Source of the DNA: Planomicrobium sp. CPCC 101079 | GTDB taxonomy: Bacteria; Bacillota; Bacilli; Bacillales_A; Planococcaceae | NCBI RefSeq assembly: GCF_007859275.1 | Contig: NZ_VOHC01000032.1 | Location: forward strand, 1-64,000 | DNA length: 64,000 bases | Reading direction: 5' to 3' | Part shown: in pieces, positions 19,945 to 28,425 of the stretch | How positions within the stretch are numbered: position 1 is the stretch's first letter | How the letters are laid out: every line of letters starts with the position of its first letter | Translations under genes and position numbers: made by a program | The notes under the pieces: model-generated | Told to the model about the DNA's origin: nothing | The model's input: only the letters and a program-made list of their open reading frames with translations | Database searches by the model: none

Positions 19945-20817
19945 TTATGGAGCCATCGTCTTCCAGCTGTCGACATGATGAATAGCGATGCCGCCAAATG
20001 CCGGATGGTTTGCGTAGTGGCTGTTAATGACAGAAAGCTGCTCATTCATGAAGGCTTCACCTTCTTCATAGAAAGAAATTGAATTGCCTTCATCCGTTTG
20101 TCCTGTTTCAACGCCGACAACAACTTTTTTCCCATGTTTCTGCCCAAAAGCCAGCTCATTTTTAACAAGTTCGATAATAAGCGGTGCTGTGTCCCGGTAA
20201 GACATGATAGAGACACTATCCGTTTTGGCAATTACCCACTCGGCAAGAATGCCTTTCCCATACGTGTTTTTATAGGAAATTTCGTCAAACCAAAAAGGCA
20301 TGTCTGCTTCTAAAGGGAGGTTCAAGCTTGTGGCATTATTTTTCGCTTTCGTCAATAACGCTTGATATGCTTTGACCGTTGCTGCCTGGTTCGTGTTCCA
20401 GCCGCTGTATAAGTAGGGTTCCACATCCAAATGGATGCCGGCGAATTTCTGCGGAGCAGTTGAGCCGTTTTGATAAGTCTTGATCCAAGCCATTAACTGG
20501 TCTTGATAGACAACACCATTTGGAGCGACCCACCCAGGAGCGCCATCAAGCGCAAAAATGCGCATTCCTTTTGCTCCAGCTTTTTCGATGAAACTGCGGT
20601 ACACTGACGGTGGAATTTCAGCATCGATTTGAACATACACTTTATTGACTTGTTTGCTTTCCAAAAATGCAAGAGTCCCTGCCTCATCGCTATAAATCAT
20701 CCATGGATTCCATAGCCAAGTAGCCCGGACATTCTGATCCGCCGCTTCTGCATTTCCAGTGCTGTGGCTAAATAAGAACAATAGCATCACACCTGCCATC
20801 ACTATTTTTTTCATCAT
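19945..20817 (-). CDS. Secreted TIM-barrel (glycosidase-like) protein under a c-di-GMP riboswitch
   Basis: 290 residues: signal peptide about 1-26 (cleavage after AEA), then a single domain with strand-like stretches typical of a TIM barrel: RATWLWNPW, VNKVYVQIDAE, GMRIFALDGAPGW, FAGIHLDVEPYLYSGW (Asp131, Glu133 as candidate catalytic residues), LEADMPFWFDE, VSIMSYRD, KVVVGVETGQ and GGIAIHHVDSW. This layout suits a glycoside hydrolase, but the family was not recognised. ATG 20817 lies 8 nt after TAGGAGG. The leader carries a GEMM-I riboswitch and a hairpin that covers the ribosome site. Upstream of the HEAT-GT2 genes on the same strand, separated by a terminator. Confidence 0.8.
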   Translation of the reverse strand: MMKKIVMAGVMLLFLFSHSTGNAEAADQNVRATWLWNPWMIYSDEAGTLAFLESKQVNKVYVQIDAEIPPSVYRSFIEKAGAKGMRIFALDGAPGWVAPNGVVYQDQLMAWIKTYQNGSTAPQKFAGIHLDVEPYLYSGWNTNQAATVKAYQALLTKAKNNATSLNLPLEADMPFWFDEISYKNTYGKGILAEWVIAKTDSVSIMSYRDTAPLIIELVKNELAFGQKHGKKVVVGVETGQTDEGNSISFYEEGEAFMNEQLSVINSHYANHPAFGGIAIHHVDSWKTMAP

Positions 20818-20826
20818 CTCTATTTC

Positions 20827-20858
20827 CTCCTATAGAAAGCCGTGGCTCACAATAGGAG
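20827..20858 (-). promoter_or_regulatory. Hairpin sequestering the Shine-Dalgarno site
   Basis: CTCCTAT (20852-20858 on the plus strand as ATAGGAG) and ATAGGAG (plus CTCCTAT, 20827-20833) can pair perfectly; the second arm is the ribosome-binding site of the secreted protein. The first arm follows the 3' edge of the c-di-GMP aptamer within 8 nt, so aptamer folding could govern translation. Confidence 0.65.
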
Positions 20859-20863
20859 ACCCA

Positions 20864-20942
20864 GGCAACCTGACAACCATGCGTTTAAGAAACGGTTAGG
20901 CTCATAGCTTTGCGTCCTTCCCTTTCGGAGAAGTTTGCCTTT
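20864..20942 (-). promoter_or_regulatory. c-di-GMP-I riboswitch (GEMM-I) aptamer
   Basis: The minus strand reads GGCAAAC, a stem capped by the GAAA tetraloop (TCCGAAAGGG), GGACGCAAAGC, GCCTAA, a second stem, ATGGTTGTCAGG and closing TTGCC that pairs with the opening GGCAA. All hallmarks of GEMM-I are present: the tetraloop, the GGACGCAAAGC core and the GCCTAA turn. No T-run terminator follows, so control is probably at translation. Confidence 0.92.
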
Positions 20943-21286
20943 TTCTAGTTTTTTTTCATTATAGATGAACAATGATCTTATCGTCTATATTATTTTCCAG
21001 TTATTTCATAAAACTAATTACCTAATTCGTGTTATATATTGTAATTGCTAGTTCAATTTCATGTCCGAGAGACCTTCAATAATTGCATTTCCAGCTTTTC
21101 AATCCACTATTTAGATGAAAATTCTATACCTGCCTTTAACCGTTCAATTCCCTCGGCATTTAGTCTCCTCTGCAGTATTTCGTTCCCCAATTATCAAAAG
21201 TCACTTTAATCTGATGACCTTTTAGTGAACCTTTCTATGACTTTTTTTCTGTAGGATAAAGTTATCAAATAAAGGAAGGTACAAAA
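20943..21286. other. Intergenic region without a gene
   Basis: AT-rich divergent promoter region between the riboswitch and the small membrane protein gene. TAGTTTTTTTTCATTAT-type tracts and several TATAAT-like hexamers are present, but no promoter could be fixed on either strand and no open frame looks real. Confidence 0.6.
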
Positions 21287-21475
21287 ATGAAAAACGGTTA
21301 TGTTCGGATTTTGGTGATCGCTCTTATTAACCTGGCTGTTGCAGGAGTATACTTTTGGGTATTAGGCCAATTGGATATGGCAGAAAAAGTTTATGCCGAC
21401 CCCACTTTGTTCTTATTGGCGGGAGGCGGATTCAGTGCAGTAATGATTGGTGTCGCTTTGCTGAGTGCCAAATGA
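21287..21475 (+). CDS. Small two-helix membrane protein
   Basis: 62 residues behind AAAGGAAGG and an ATG. Two hydrophobic helices (about 8-29, ILVIALINLAVAGVYFWVLG, and 40-58, LFLLAGGGFSAVMIGVALL) joined by a short charged loop (DMAEKVYADP). No family is recognised. A similar small protein with the same design, though not the same sequence, lies at 49.7 kb. Confidence 0.7.
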   Translation: MKNGYVRILVIALINLAVAGVYFWVLGQLDMAEKVYADPTLFLLAGGGFSAVMIGVALLSAK

Positions 21476-21749
21476 TACTTTGCCTTGCTTTTTATCATAG
21501 AACTCATCAATTTTCCCGTTGCATTTCTTAACAGTAAATCGACCATTTTCTTTTCCATCCCTTTTGATCATCCATTTCTTTTTTATAATAAACAAGCAGA
21601 AAGAAAGCCAACACTTCACGCTGGCTTTCACTAAATCAATATCCATTTTATCATTTATCTATTTTCGTTTACCTTGGCTTAATTCCTTTATTTTTTGTAT
21701 AAAAAGTTCTTGTGAGAAAAAGTCATATGATTATCAAAAACAACACAGC
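21476..21749. other. Intergenic region without a gene
   Basis: AT-rich, with one inverted repeat AAAGCCA-N11-TGGCTTT at about 21604-21628 that lacks a T run on the plus strand. No supported gene on either strand. Confidence 0.5.
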
Positions 21750-21797
21750 AAGGCCAGAAAGCAATCGAATAGTGATCACCTTCTGGCCTTATTTTTT
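21750..21797. terminator. Terminator between small membrane protein and proA
   Basis: AAGGCCAGAA (21750-21759) pairs with TTCTGGCCTT (21781-21790), followed on the plus strand by ATTTTTT. It lies next to the proA stop, so it probably serves both converging units. Confidence 0.75.
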
Positions 21798-21802
21798 ACT
21801 AT

Positions 21803-23074
21803 TTACTTGATTTGTCCATTGCCCCGGATAACATATTTTGTTGAAGTCAGCGCAGGCAAGCCCATCGGCCCGCGCGCATGAAGCTTTTGGGTGCTGATGC
21901 CGATTTCGGCACCGAATCCAAATTCAAATCCGTCCGTAAAACGGGTAGAGGCGTTGTGATAGACCGCCGCCGCATCAACCTCTATAAAAAACTTCTCTAC
22001 ATTTTCATCTGTAGTTGAAACAATCGCTTCTGAATGCTTAGTCCCGTATTGATTGATGTGAGAAATGGCTTCATCAATCGTTTCAACTACCTTAATGGCG
22101 ATTTCAAGCCCAAGATACTCAGTGCCCCAATCCTCTTCTCCAGCAGGAATAATTTGATCGCTTTGCTGCTGTACGGCAGCATCGCCATGAATTTGGACAC
22201 CTTTTTCCTGCAGCGCAGCCAGCAGTTCCGGCAAATGCCCGGCTGCCCAGTTTTTTTGTACAATAATGCTTTCGCAAGAATTACAGACTGATGGCCGCTG
22301 TGTTTTTGCGTTGACAGCAATGGAAATGGCCATTTCAGGATCTGCCGTCTCATCGATATAAACGTGGCAATTCCCCGCACCGGTTTCCAATACCGGAACC
22401 GTCGCATTTTTCACGACTGTCTGGATAAGCTTTGCCCCTCCACGCGGTATTAAAACGTCCAGGTATTCATTTAATTTGAACATTTCTGCTGCGGTTTCGC
22501 GGCTTGTGTCTTCCAGCAACTGCACTGAATCAATCGGCAGATCGCTTTTTTCAAGCGCCCCATGAATCACTTGGACAAGCGCCTTGTTTGAATGGATGGC
22601 GGTTGAACTGCCGCGCAGCAAGACTGCGTTTCCTGTTTTCAAACACAAACTTGAGGCATCAACTGTCACGTTTGGCCGGGCCTCGTAAATCATGCCGATA
22701 ACGCCAAGCGGAACGCGCACCGTGGAAATTGCAAGGCCGTTCGGCCGATTCCACTGCTCCAGCACTTCACCGATCGGATCTGGCAATTCCGTCACTTGAA
22801 CGAGGGCATCTGCCATATCCTTCAACCGTGCTCCGCTGAGCATCAAGCGGTCTAATAACGAGTCGCTCATTCCCGCGTCTTTTCCTGCGGCCAAGTCCTT
22901 TTGGTTTTCAGCTAAAATGAAATCTTGCTGAGCCAACAGTTCGGCCGCGATAGCATGCAATGCCGCATTTTTTTGGTCTGTTGTCATTTTCGCCAATTCC
23001 GAAGCGGCCGCTTTCGCTTGCTTGGCTTTTTTGATCAGCTCATTGGACTGTGCGACTTCTATTGTTCCACTCAT
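21803..23074 (-). CDS. proA: Glutamate-5-semialdehyde dehydrogenase (gamma-glutamyl phosphate reductase)
   Basis: About 423 residues. Reduces gamma-glutamyl phosphate with NADPH in proline synthesis. Aldehyde-dehydrogenase fold with the catalytic cysteine in SVCNSCESI, the cofactor-loop region [19 protein letters not shown] and the C-terminal [21 protein letters not shown] stretch typical of ProA. An ATG at 23092 is possible, but ATG 23074 stands 9 nt after GAGAGGGG and gives MSGTIEVAQ, so it is chosen. It follows proB by 41 bp. Confidence 0.96.
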   Translation of the reverse strand: MSGTIEVAQSNELIKKAKQAKAAASELAKMTTDQKNAALHAIAAELLAQQDFILAENQKDLAAGKDAGMSDSLLDRLMLSGARLKDMADALVQVTELPDPIGEVLEQWNRPNGLAISTVRVPLGVIGMIYEARPNVTVDASSLCLKTGNAVLLRGSSTAIHSNKALVQVIHGALEKSDLPIDSVQLLEDTSRETAAEMFKLNEYLDVLIPRGGAKLIQTVVKNATVPVLETGAGNCHVYIDETADPEMAISIAVNAKTQRPSVCNSCESIIVQKNWAAGHLPELLAALQEKGVQIHGDAAVQQQSDQIIPAGEEDWGTEYLGLEIAIKVVETIDEAISHINQYGTKHSEAIVSTTDENVEKFFIEVDAAAVYHNASTRFTDGFEFGFGAEIGISTQKLHARGPMGLPALTSTKYVIRGNGQIK

Positions 23075-23115
23075 TCTGTGCGCCCCTCTCACTTTTCTTT
23101 TGCTGAATCAGTTTA

Positions 23116-23934
23116 TTATTCAAGCCCTGCTGCTGTCTTATAATTTCCAACTGCCGTTTTAGGGGGATTCCCGATATACGTGCCATCCCCTTTTCCCGTC
23201 AGTATATCAATCAGCTTTTCATCTCCGTTGCCGGTTCCAATAAAAACCGGAACACTTGAAGCCAAGGCTGTCCGAGCCGCTTCTATTTTCGACTTCATGC
23301 CACCCGTGCCGACTGCCGAACCTTCCGATGAAGTGGCATTTATCAGTTCAACTGGAATATCAGGAAGGAAATCATATCGTTGGGCATTCGGGGTTGTCCG
23401 TGGATTTTGTTTGTAAATGCCATTAATATCGGTGAGGATGATTAAAAAATCTGCTTGCACAAGACCGCTGACAAGCGCCGAGAGCATGTCATTGTCCCCA
23501 AACGTCAATCCTTCAATCGAAACCGAATCGTTTTCATTGATAATTGGCAGCACATCCCGCTTCACCAATTCACACAGGGTTGCTTTAGCGTTTTTCGACT
23601 GATCCTGGTAAAGAACATTCTGTTTCGTTAACAGCAACTGTGCCGCTACAATGCCATGCTTTTTGAATTCTTCTGTATATCCTTGCAGCAAAAGCCCTTG
23701 TCCTACCGCTGCAGCCGCCTGCTTGCCTTCGATTGTTGCAGGCCGTGAAAGATAGCCGAGGTCTGTAAGGCCAGCCGCCACTGCTCCGGAAGAAATCAAA
23801 ACCACTTCATGCCCAAACTGTTTCAAGCGGGCAAGTGCACCCACATGTTCCCTTAATTTCATCATGCAAAGCCCGCCCTTGTCGTTGATCAAAGAGCTGC
23901 TTCCTATTTTTACGACAATTCTCTTCTTTTCCAC
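23116..23934 (-). CDS. proB: Glutamate 5-kinase, short form without PUA domain
   Basis: About 272 residues. Phosphorylates glutamate with ATP, the first step of proline synthesis. The amino-acid-kinase domain is complete: [48 protein letters not shown] and [12 protein letters not shown]. The protein ends right after the kinase domain, where most bacterial ProBs (about 365-375 aa) continue with a PUA domain. GTG 23934 ([11 protein letters not shown]) lies 8-9 nt after GGTGG; TTG 23952 would add six residues. Short ProBs are known in some Firmicutes, so the form is probably native and not truncated. Confidence 0.93.
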   Translation of the reverse strand: MEKKRIVVKIGSSSLINDKGGLCMMKLREHVGALARLKQFGHEVVLISSGAVAAGLTDLGYLSRPATIEGKQAAAAVGQGLLLQGYTEEFKKHGIVAAQLLLTKQNVLYQDQSKNAKATLCELVKRDVLPIINENDSVSIEGLTFGDNDMLSALVSGLVQADFLIILTDINGIYKQNPRTTPNAQRYDFLPDIPVELINATSSEGSAVGTGGMKSKIEAARTALASSVPVFIGTGNGDEKLIDILTGKGDGTYIGNPPKTAVGNYKTAAGLE

Positions 23935-24320
23935 GTACCGGTCACCACCCAATTTTTATAGGCAAACATATCTTTCCGTAATGCTTCTTTCTACAAAAAT
24001 CCTGCACATGGCTAATGCTAATATCGTATTATTATGCATTAATAAGAATTTTTAGTCAACAAATATTATTTTGTTTTTTCTAAAAAATAGGATTCCCTTA
24101 CATTTATAAAAATTCGCTTGCGAATTTATCGTATAATTATTCATATTTAGGTTTATTTCGCGCCATAGCATCCCCTCATATTCTTATTATACATACCTAT
24201 TAATAGCCATTAGTTAACTTATTAAACGGCAATTGCTGAATTATTCAAAAAAATGAAGGAAGTTTATTTATTTATAATGCAGCTCCTTAGTATACTTGAA
24301 GGTATAGAGGGGGATTATAG
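23935..24320. other. Divergent promoter region of proBA and the hydrolase
   Basis: AT-rich 386-bp stretch without a supported gene. It contains an inverted repeat AAATTCGC-TT-GCGAATTT at 24110-24127 that looks like a dimeric repressor's operator. No T-box (no GGGTGGTACCGCG-type element) or other riboswitch precedes proB. Confidence 0.5.
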
Positions 24321-24965
24321 ATGCCTAAATTCGAAAAAGGAACTGTTCAAGGCTATAAAGGGATGCAAGTCCCTTTTGAATTCATCAAAACAGAGGAGGG
24401 CACAAACAGCTTGGCTATCCTGCTTCCTGGGGCCGGCTATACGACAAGCTCACCGCTTTTCCATTATTCGACCGAAGCCTTTCTGAACCGATCGGTTGAC
24501 GTATTGGAAGTGAATTATCAATACAACAACGAAGCATACGATGAATTTTCAATGGAAGAACTGAGCGAAGCCATTAAGCACGATGTAAAAACGGTGCTTG
24601 ATCAAGAAATAGAAGGAAGCTCCTATGAGCATTTCTATCTTATCGGCAAGTCGCTTGGCACCATTGCTATGAGCACAGAACTGCAAAGGCCCGCATTCAG
24701 AGACGCAAAAGCAGTTTGGCTGACTCCGCTTTTCCAGCGGGACGACGTGTTTCAAGCGATGCTTCATAGCCCCAATGAGGGGTTATGCTTTATCGGAGAT
24801 GCAGACCGCTGCTATATCAAAGACCGCTATGAGCAAATCGAGAACAAACCGAATATAAGCGCCAAGCTTTTTTCGAATGTAGACCATAGCTTGGATTCAC
24901 GTGATGGTGTCATGGAGTCGATTGGCGCATTGGAATGTGTAATAAATGAAATTCGGAAATTTTAA
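24321..24965 (+). CDS. Alpha/beta hydrolase-fold protein
   Basis: 214 residues, ATG after AGAGGGGG. Alpha/beta-hydrolase layout with an oxyanion stretch LLPGAGYTTSSP (about 35), nucleophile elbow LIGKSLGT (Ser111), an acid candidate in GDADRCY and a histidine in SNVDHSLDS. GxSLGT instead of the common GxSxGG is typical of the small YqiA/YcjY-like group with unknown substrates. The VOC gene follows 24 bp later, so the two may be cotranscribed. Confidence 0.75.
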   Translation: MPKFEKGTVQGYKGMQVPFEFIKTEEGTNSLAILLPGAGYTTSSPLFHYSTEAFLNRSVDVLEVNYQYNNEAYDEFSMEELSEAIKHDVKTVLDQEIEGSSYEHFYLIGKSLGTIAMSTELQRPAFRDAKAVWLTPLFQRDDVFQAMLHSPNEGLCFIGDADRCYIKDRYEQIENKPNISAKLFSNVDHSLDSRDGVMESIGALECVINEIRKF

Positions 24966-24989
24966 TTTGAAAAAGGAGTGGAAATAATA

Positions 24990-25364
24990 GTGGGTGCAAT
25001 CCAAACGATTGGACAAATCGGGGTGCCGGTAAAAGATTTTGAGCGCGCCATCCGTTTTTATCAAGGCGTTCTGCAATTGCCGCTGCTGTTCAGCACAGGA
25101 ACTTTGGCTTTTTTTGACTGCAACGGAATCCGTCTGCTGTTAAGCCTTCCTGAAAAAGAAGAATTTGCGCATGCGAGTTCCATTCTTTATTTTCAAGTAG
25201 CAAACATTCAGGAGGCTTATGCAGAATTTACCGATAAAAACGTTTCTTTTATCGATGAACCTCATCTTATTGCAAAAATGGGTGAGACGGAGACTTGGAT
25301 GGCTTTCTTTAAAGACACCGAAGACAATACGCATGCACTGATGAGTGAAGTGCAAATAGGGTGA
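24990..25364 (+). CDS. VOC (glyoxalase/bleomycin-resistance) family protein
   Basis: About 124 residues with the two beta-alpha-beta-beta-beta modules of the vicinal-oxygen-chelate fold: IGQIGVPVKDFERAIRFYQG, FFDCNGIRLLL, ILYFQVANIQEAYAEF and WMAFFKDTEDNTHALM. Members bind a metal and act as glyoxalases, dioxygenases or drug-binding proteins; which applies here is unknown. GTG 24990 is 11 nt after AAGGAG; the alternative GTG 24978 overlaps the ribosome site, so it is rejected. It follows the hydrolase gene. Confidence 0.82.
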   Translation: MGAIQTIGQIGVPVKDFERAIRFYQGVLQLPLLFSTGTLAFFDCNGIRLLLSLPEKEEFAHASSILYFQVANIQEAYAEFTDKNVSFIDEPHLIAKMGETETWMAFFKDTEDNTHALMSEVQIG

Positions 25365-25454
25365 ATTTTAATCCGAAAGCAACTATTGAATACGAACTTC
25401 TTTCAAATAACTTATTGCTTGGTTCACAAGAAAATTTCTTGCCAGTCAATATAA

Positions 25455-25976
25455 AAAGCATCCTGTAAAGCAGGATGCTTTGAGCTTGTAGACAAAAGAC
25501 TAATTAACTTTTTAGCGGAATAAAGATACATATTCCACCGGAAAGCGACCGGCACCTCCGCTTCAGCCGGTCGCTTTCCGCGGGCTCGCACCGAACTAAC
25601 TCGGTCCTGGCGTCCCGAGTGGATTTCGGCACTTCGCTTTTCCGCTGGAGTCGCCGGCTTGCGCTCCGGTTCCTAAGCCAGTAGGCCTTACAGGCGTCCT
25701 GCGCCGGATTTTCTCCAATCTGGAACTTGAATGGAAGCCTCGCGCTGTCCAGGAAAGAAGCCAAACCGGCCTGGACACGGAGACTCCTCTGGGAGCAGTG
25801 ACAGAGTGGAACGATGGAGCGACATGAGCTGAAGACCCTGAGCGGAGCGAGCGAAGCGGCTGAAGCCGTGCCCACGGAAAGCGGAGTGGCCAGGCCGGTT
25901 GGTTTTATGGATTCCCATTCATCAATTATCGGCTTTGTCTACAGCCTGAAGCATCCTGTAAAGCAGGATGCTTTTT
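25455..25976. repeat. GC-rich structured non-coding element with terminal inverted repeats
   Basis: A 520-bp block, much richer in GC than its surroundings. Both ends hold the same hairpin AAGCATCCTG-TAAAG-CAGGATGCTT (25456-25480 and 25949-25973). Inside these, GAGCTTGTAGACAAA on the left matches the reverse complement of TTTGTCTACAGCCTG on the right, so the ends form about 40-bp inverted repeats. Inside are a perfect 14-bp inverted repeat CGGAAAGCGACCGG (25539-25552 / 25567-25580) and an 11-bp one AACCGGCCTGG (25764-25774 / 25890-25900). No credible gene. It resembles the dispersed GGAAAGCG...-type intergenic repeats of Bacillaceae/Planococcaceae. Confidence 0.65.
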
Positions 25977-25992
25977 TGTGTGGACTGTTTAC

Positions 25993-27429
25993 TTATATAA
26001 CTTCGGCTTTTGGATCCACTTCTTTCAAACTTCTGTATTTAATAATCTGGGCTGCATACCATAATAGAACTACCAGCGTAATGCAGGCTCCTATGATAGC
26101 GGAGATCTGATAATCCAGGTTCAGCCCTTCCGGAGCATAGAAGATATACATAGCAACTACCCCTGTCATGAAGCTGGCCGGAACTCCGCAAATCCAATGG
26201 AAGCGAAAGTTTTTCAACAAGTAGACGGTTGCTGTCCACAGCATGACCGTTGCGACAACTTGGTTGGTCCAACCTACATAACGCCACAAGAATGTATAGT
26301 CGATTGTAGCCATATAAAACGTCGGAATTGCTAAAGGAATTGTTACCAAGAGGATTTTCCCTTTCTCTTCCATATTAGTGAATTTGGAAAGAATATCTGT
26401 TAAAATCATGCGGGACGAGCGCAGGGCAGTATCTCCTGTCGTAATCGGCAAGATGATAACGCCGAAAATCGCCAACAATCCACCCATCGTACCAAGCAAG
26501 GAAATAGAGATTTCATTGACAACACCTGAAGGCCCTCCAGCCGCTAACGCCGCCCCAAGCCCTTCTGTTCCATTAAAGAACGCCATTCCTGCCGCTGCCC
26601 AGATAAGCGCAATCACTCCTTCGATGATCATTGCTCCATAGAAAATCTTGCGCCCATCTGTTTCTTTTTTCATCGTGCAGGCGATAATCGGACTTTGCGT
26701 ACAATGGAAACCAGAAATCGCGCCACAAGAAATAGTCACCATCAATAGCGGCCAAATCGGCAGGTCTCCTGGATGTAAATTCTCAAACGTCAAATTCGGC
26801 ATTGGCTTACCTGAAAATATTAGTGCTACCGCTACAGCAATGGCCATAAATAACAAAATCCCACCCAGAAGCGGGTAAATGCGGCCAATAATCCGGTTGA
26901 TCGGCAATATCGTCGCTAAAATAAAATAGAAGAAAATAAGTCCTAATGCCATCATAAAACTAACAGGTGTAATTTGCGCAATCAACTGAGCCGGTCCTGC
27001 TGTAAAAGCAGCAGCTACTAAAAGCATGAGTATCAATGAAAGCCCGTTTATAAAAACTTTTGCATATTTGCCTAAATAGCGTCCAACAAGTGCCGGAAAT
27101 TGTTCACCGCCGTGGCGCATTGACATCATCCCCGAAAAATAATCGTGCACCCCTCCAGCGAATATAGAGCCAATGACAATCCAGATAAATGCAACAGGCC
27201 CGTATAACGCTCCTGCCACCGCTCCGTAAATGGGGCCGAGCCCGGCAATATTCAGCAATTGGATCAGGTTCCCTTTCCACCAGCTCATCGGTACAAAATC
27301 CAAGTTGTCTCTTTTCGTGTATGCTGGCGTCGGTGTATTATCATCCACTACAAATACCCGTTCAACAAATTTTGAATAAAAGATATAACCAAAAATAAGC
27401 AATAAAATCGCTGCAAAAAAAGTGATCAT
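25993..27429 (-). CDS. cstA: CstA-family carbon starvation transporter
   Basis: 478 residues and about 13 hydrophobic helices. The CstA signatures VERVFVVDDNTPTPAYT, FVPMSWWKGNLIQL, IAGLGPIYGAVAGALYGP, FAGGVHDYFSGMMSMRHGG and GFHCTQSPIIA are clear. The family moves peptides or pyruvate across the membrane under carbon limitation. It is of the shorter type (about 480 residues; the E. coli and B. subtilis proteins are longer, about 600-700). Monocistronic; no LytST-type regulator adjoins it. The gene symbol denotes family, not proven substrate. Confidence 0.88.
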   Translation of the reverse strand: MITFFAAILLLIFGYIFYSKFVERVFVVDDNTPTPAYTKRDNLDFVPMSWWKGNLIQLLNIAGLGPIYGAVAGALYGPVAFIWIVIGSIFAGGVHDYFSGMMSMRHGGEQFPALVGRYLGKYAKVFINGLSLILMLLVAAAFTAGPAQLIAQITPVSFMMALGLIFFYFILATILPINRIIGRIYPLLGGILLFMAIAVAVALIFSGKPMPNLTFENLHPGDLPIWPLLMVTISCGAISGFHCTQSPIIACTMKKETDGRKIFYGAMIIEGVIALIWAAAGMAFFNGTEGLGAALAAGGPSGVVNEISISLLGTMGGLLAIFGVIILPITTGDTALRSSRMILTDILSKFTNMEEKGKILLVTIPLAIPTFYMATIDYTFLWRYVGWTNQVVATVMLWTATVYLLKNFRFHWICGVPASFMTGVVAMYIFYAPEGLNLDYQISAIIGACITLVVLLWYAAQIIKYRSLKEVDPKAEVI

Positions 27430-27605
27430 TTGCCTGACCTCCTGATGTAAGTTTCTAGTGTATAGCTATGATAACATTATTAATCGTTTTTTCGACATAA
27501 TATTTAGAAATAATAAAATATTTACTCGCTATGAAAAAGTTAACGATTTACTGTTCTTGTTTTTAGTGAAGATTTCACAAAAAAATCTGCCGAAAAGTTC
27601 CTATA

Positions 27606-27640
27606 GAAAAAGGCCGGCTCTTTAATAGAGCTGGCCTTAA
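27606..27640 (-). terminator. Terminator of the lysine ABC transporter operon
   Basis: On the minus strand GGCCAGCTCT-ATTAA-AGAGCCGGCC is followed by TTTTT, 15 bp after the ATP-binding-protein gene. Confidence 0.85.
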
Positions 27641-27654
27641 CTTATTCCAATTTC

Positions 27655-28389
27655 CTATTTTAATGTCCGCTTCAAAAATTCCCGTGTCCGTTCATGCGCC
27701 GGATTGTTGAAAATCTGCTCTGGCGGCCCTTCTTCGACAATAACCCCTTTGTCCATAAAGACGACGCGGTCGGAAACTTCTTTCGCAAACTCCATTTCAT
27801 GCGTCACGATAAGCATTGTCAGTCCGCTTTTCGCCAAATCTTTCATGACTCTCAGAACTTCCCCCACCATTTCCGGGTCGAGTGCAGATGTCGGTTCGTC
27901 AAATAGCATAACATCCGGCTCCATTGACAAAGCACGGGCAATGGCCACCCGCTGCTTCTGGCCGCCTGACAACTGCCTGGCTTTCGCATTGACATATTGA
28001 TCCATGCCAACCACATTCAAATACTTTATCGCAACTTTTTCAGCTTCTTCCCTCCGGCGTTTCAGCACTTTCACTTGTCCCACTGTGCAATTGTTGATGA
28101 CGTTGTGGTTATTAAACAAATTAAACTGCTGAAAAACCATTCCCAGCTTTGTGCGGTATGCGTGGATATCGTGGCGGTCATCTAAAATATTTTCGCCGTT
28201 GTAAATGATTTGGCCGCCACTCGGCTTTTCGAGCAAATTGATGCAGCGGAGAAGCGTCGATTTTCCGGAACCAGAAGAACCGATCACGCAGACCACTTCG
28301 CCTTTATGCACTGCGAAGTCGATATCTTTCAACACTTCATGCGTGCCAAAGGATTTGCTTAAATGCTGTATCTCAATTACTTTCTCCAT
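27655..28389 (-). CDS. Amino-acid ABC transporter ATP-binding protein (lysine uptake)
   Basis: 244-residue GlnQ/HisP-type ATPase: Walker [14 protein letters not shown]-loop MVFQQFNLF, signature [15 protein letters not shown], Walker [13 protein letters not shown] and the switch His in VTHEME. It sits at the inner membrane face with the permease encoded 36 bp upstream. The operon begins with a lysine riboswitch, so lysine is the likely substrate. Last gene, closed by a terminator. Confidence 0.93.
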   Translation of the reverse strand: MEKVIEIQHLSKSFGTHEVLKDIDFAVHKGEVVCVIGSSGSGKSTLLRCINLLEKPSGGQIIYNGENILDDRHDIHAYRTKLGMVFQQFNLFNNHNVINNCTVGQVKVLKRRREEAEKVAIKYLNVVGMDQYVNAKARQLSGGQKQRVAIARALSMEPDVMLFDEPTSALDPEMVGEVLRVMKDLAKSGLTMLIVTHEMEFAKEVSDRVVFMDKGVIVEEGPPEQIFNNPAHERTREFLKRTLK

Positions 28390-28425
28390 AAAGTCTCCTC
28401 TTCCATTCTTCTTGAATTTCGATTC

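Noticed and set aside
23935-24100. Possible T-box leader of proBA
   Set aside because: Proline T-boxes are common before proBA in Bacilli, but no T-box core sequence or terminator/antiterminator pair is present.
25504-25918. Arg/Ser/Pro-rich open frames on both strands inside the GC-rich block (up to 123 codons)
   Set aside because: They cross the internal inverted repeats, have no ribosome sites, and read open in several frames at once because the block is GC-rich; low-complexity translations support no protein.
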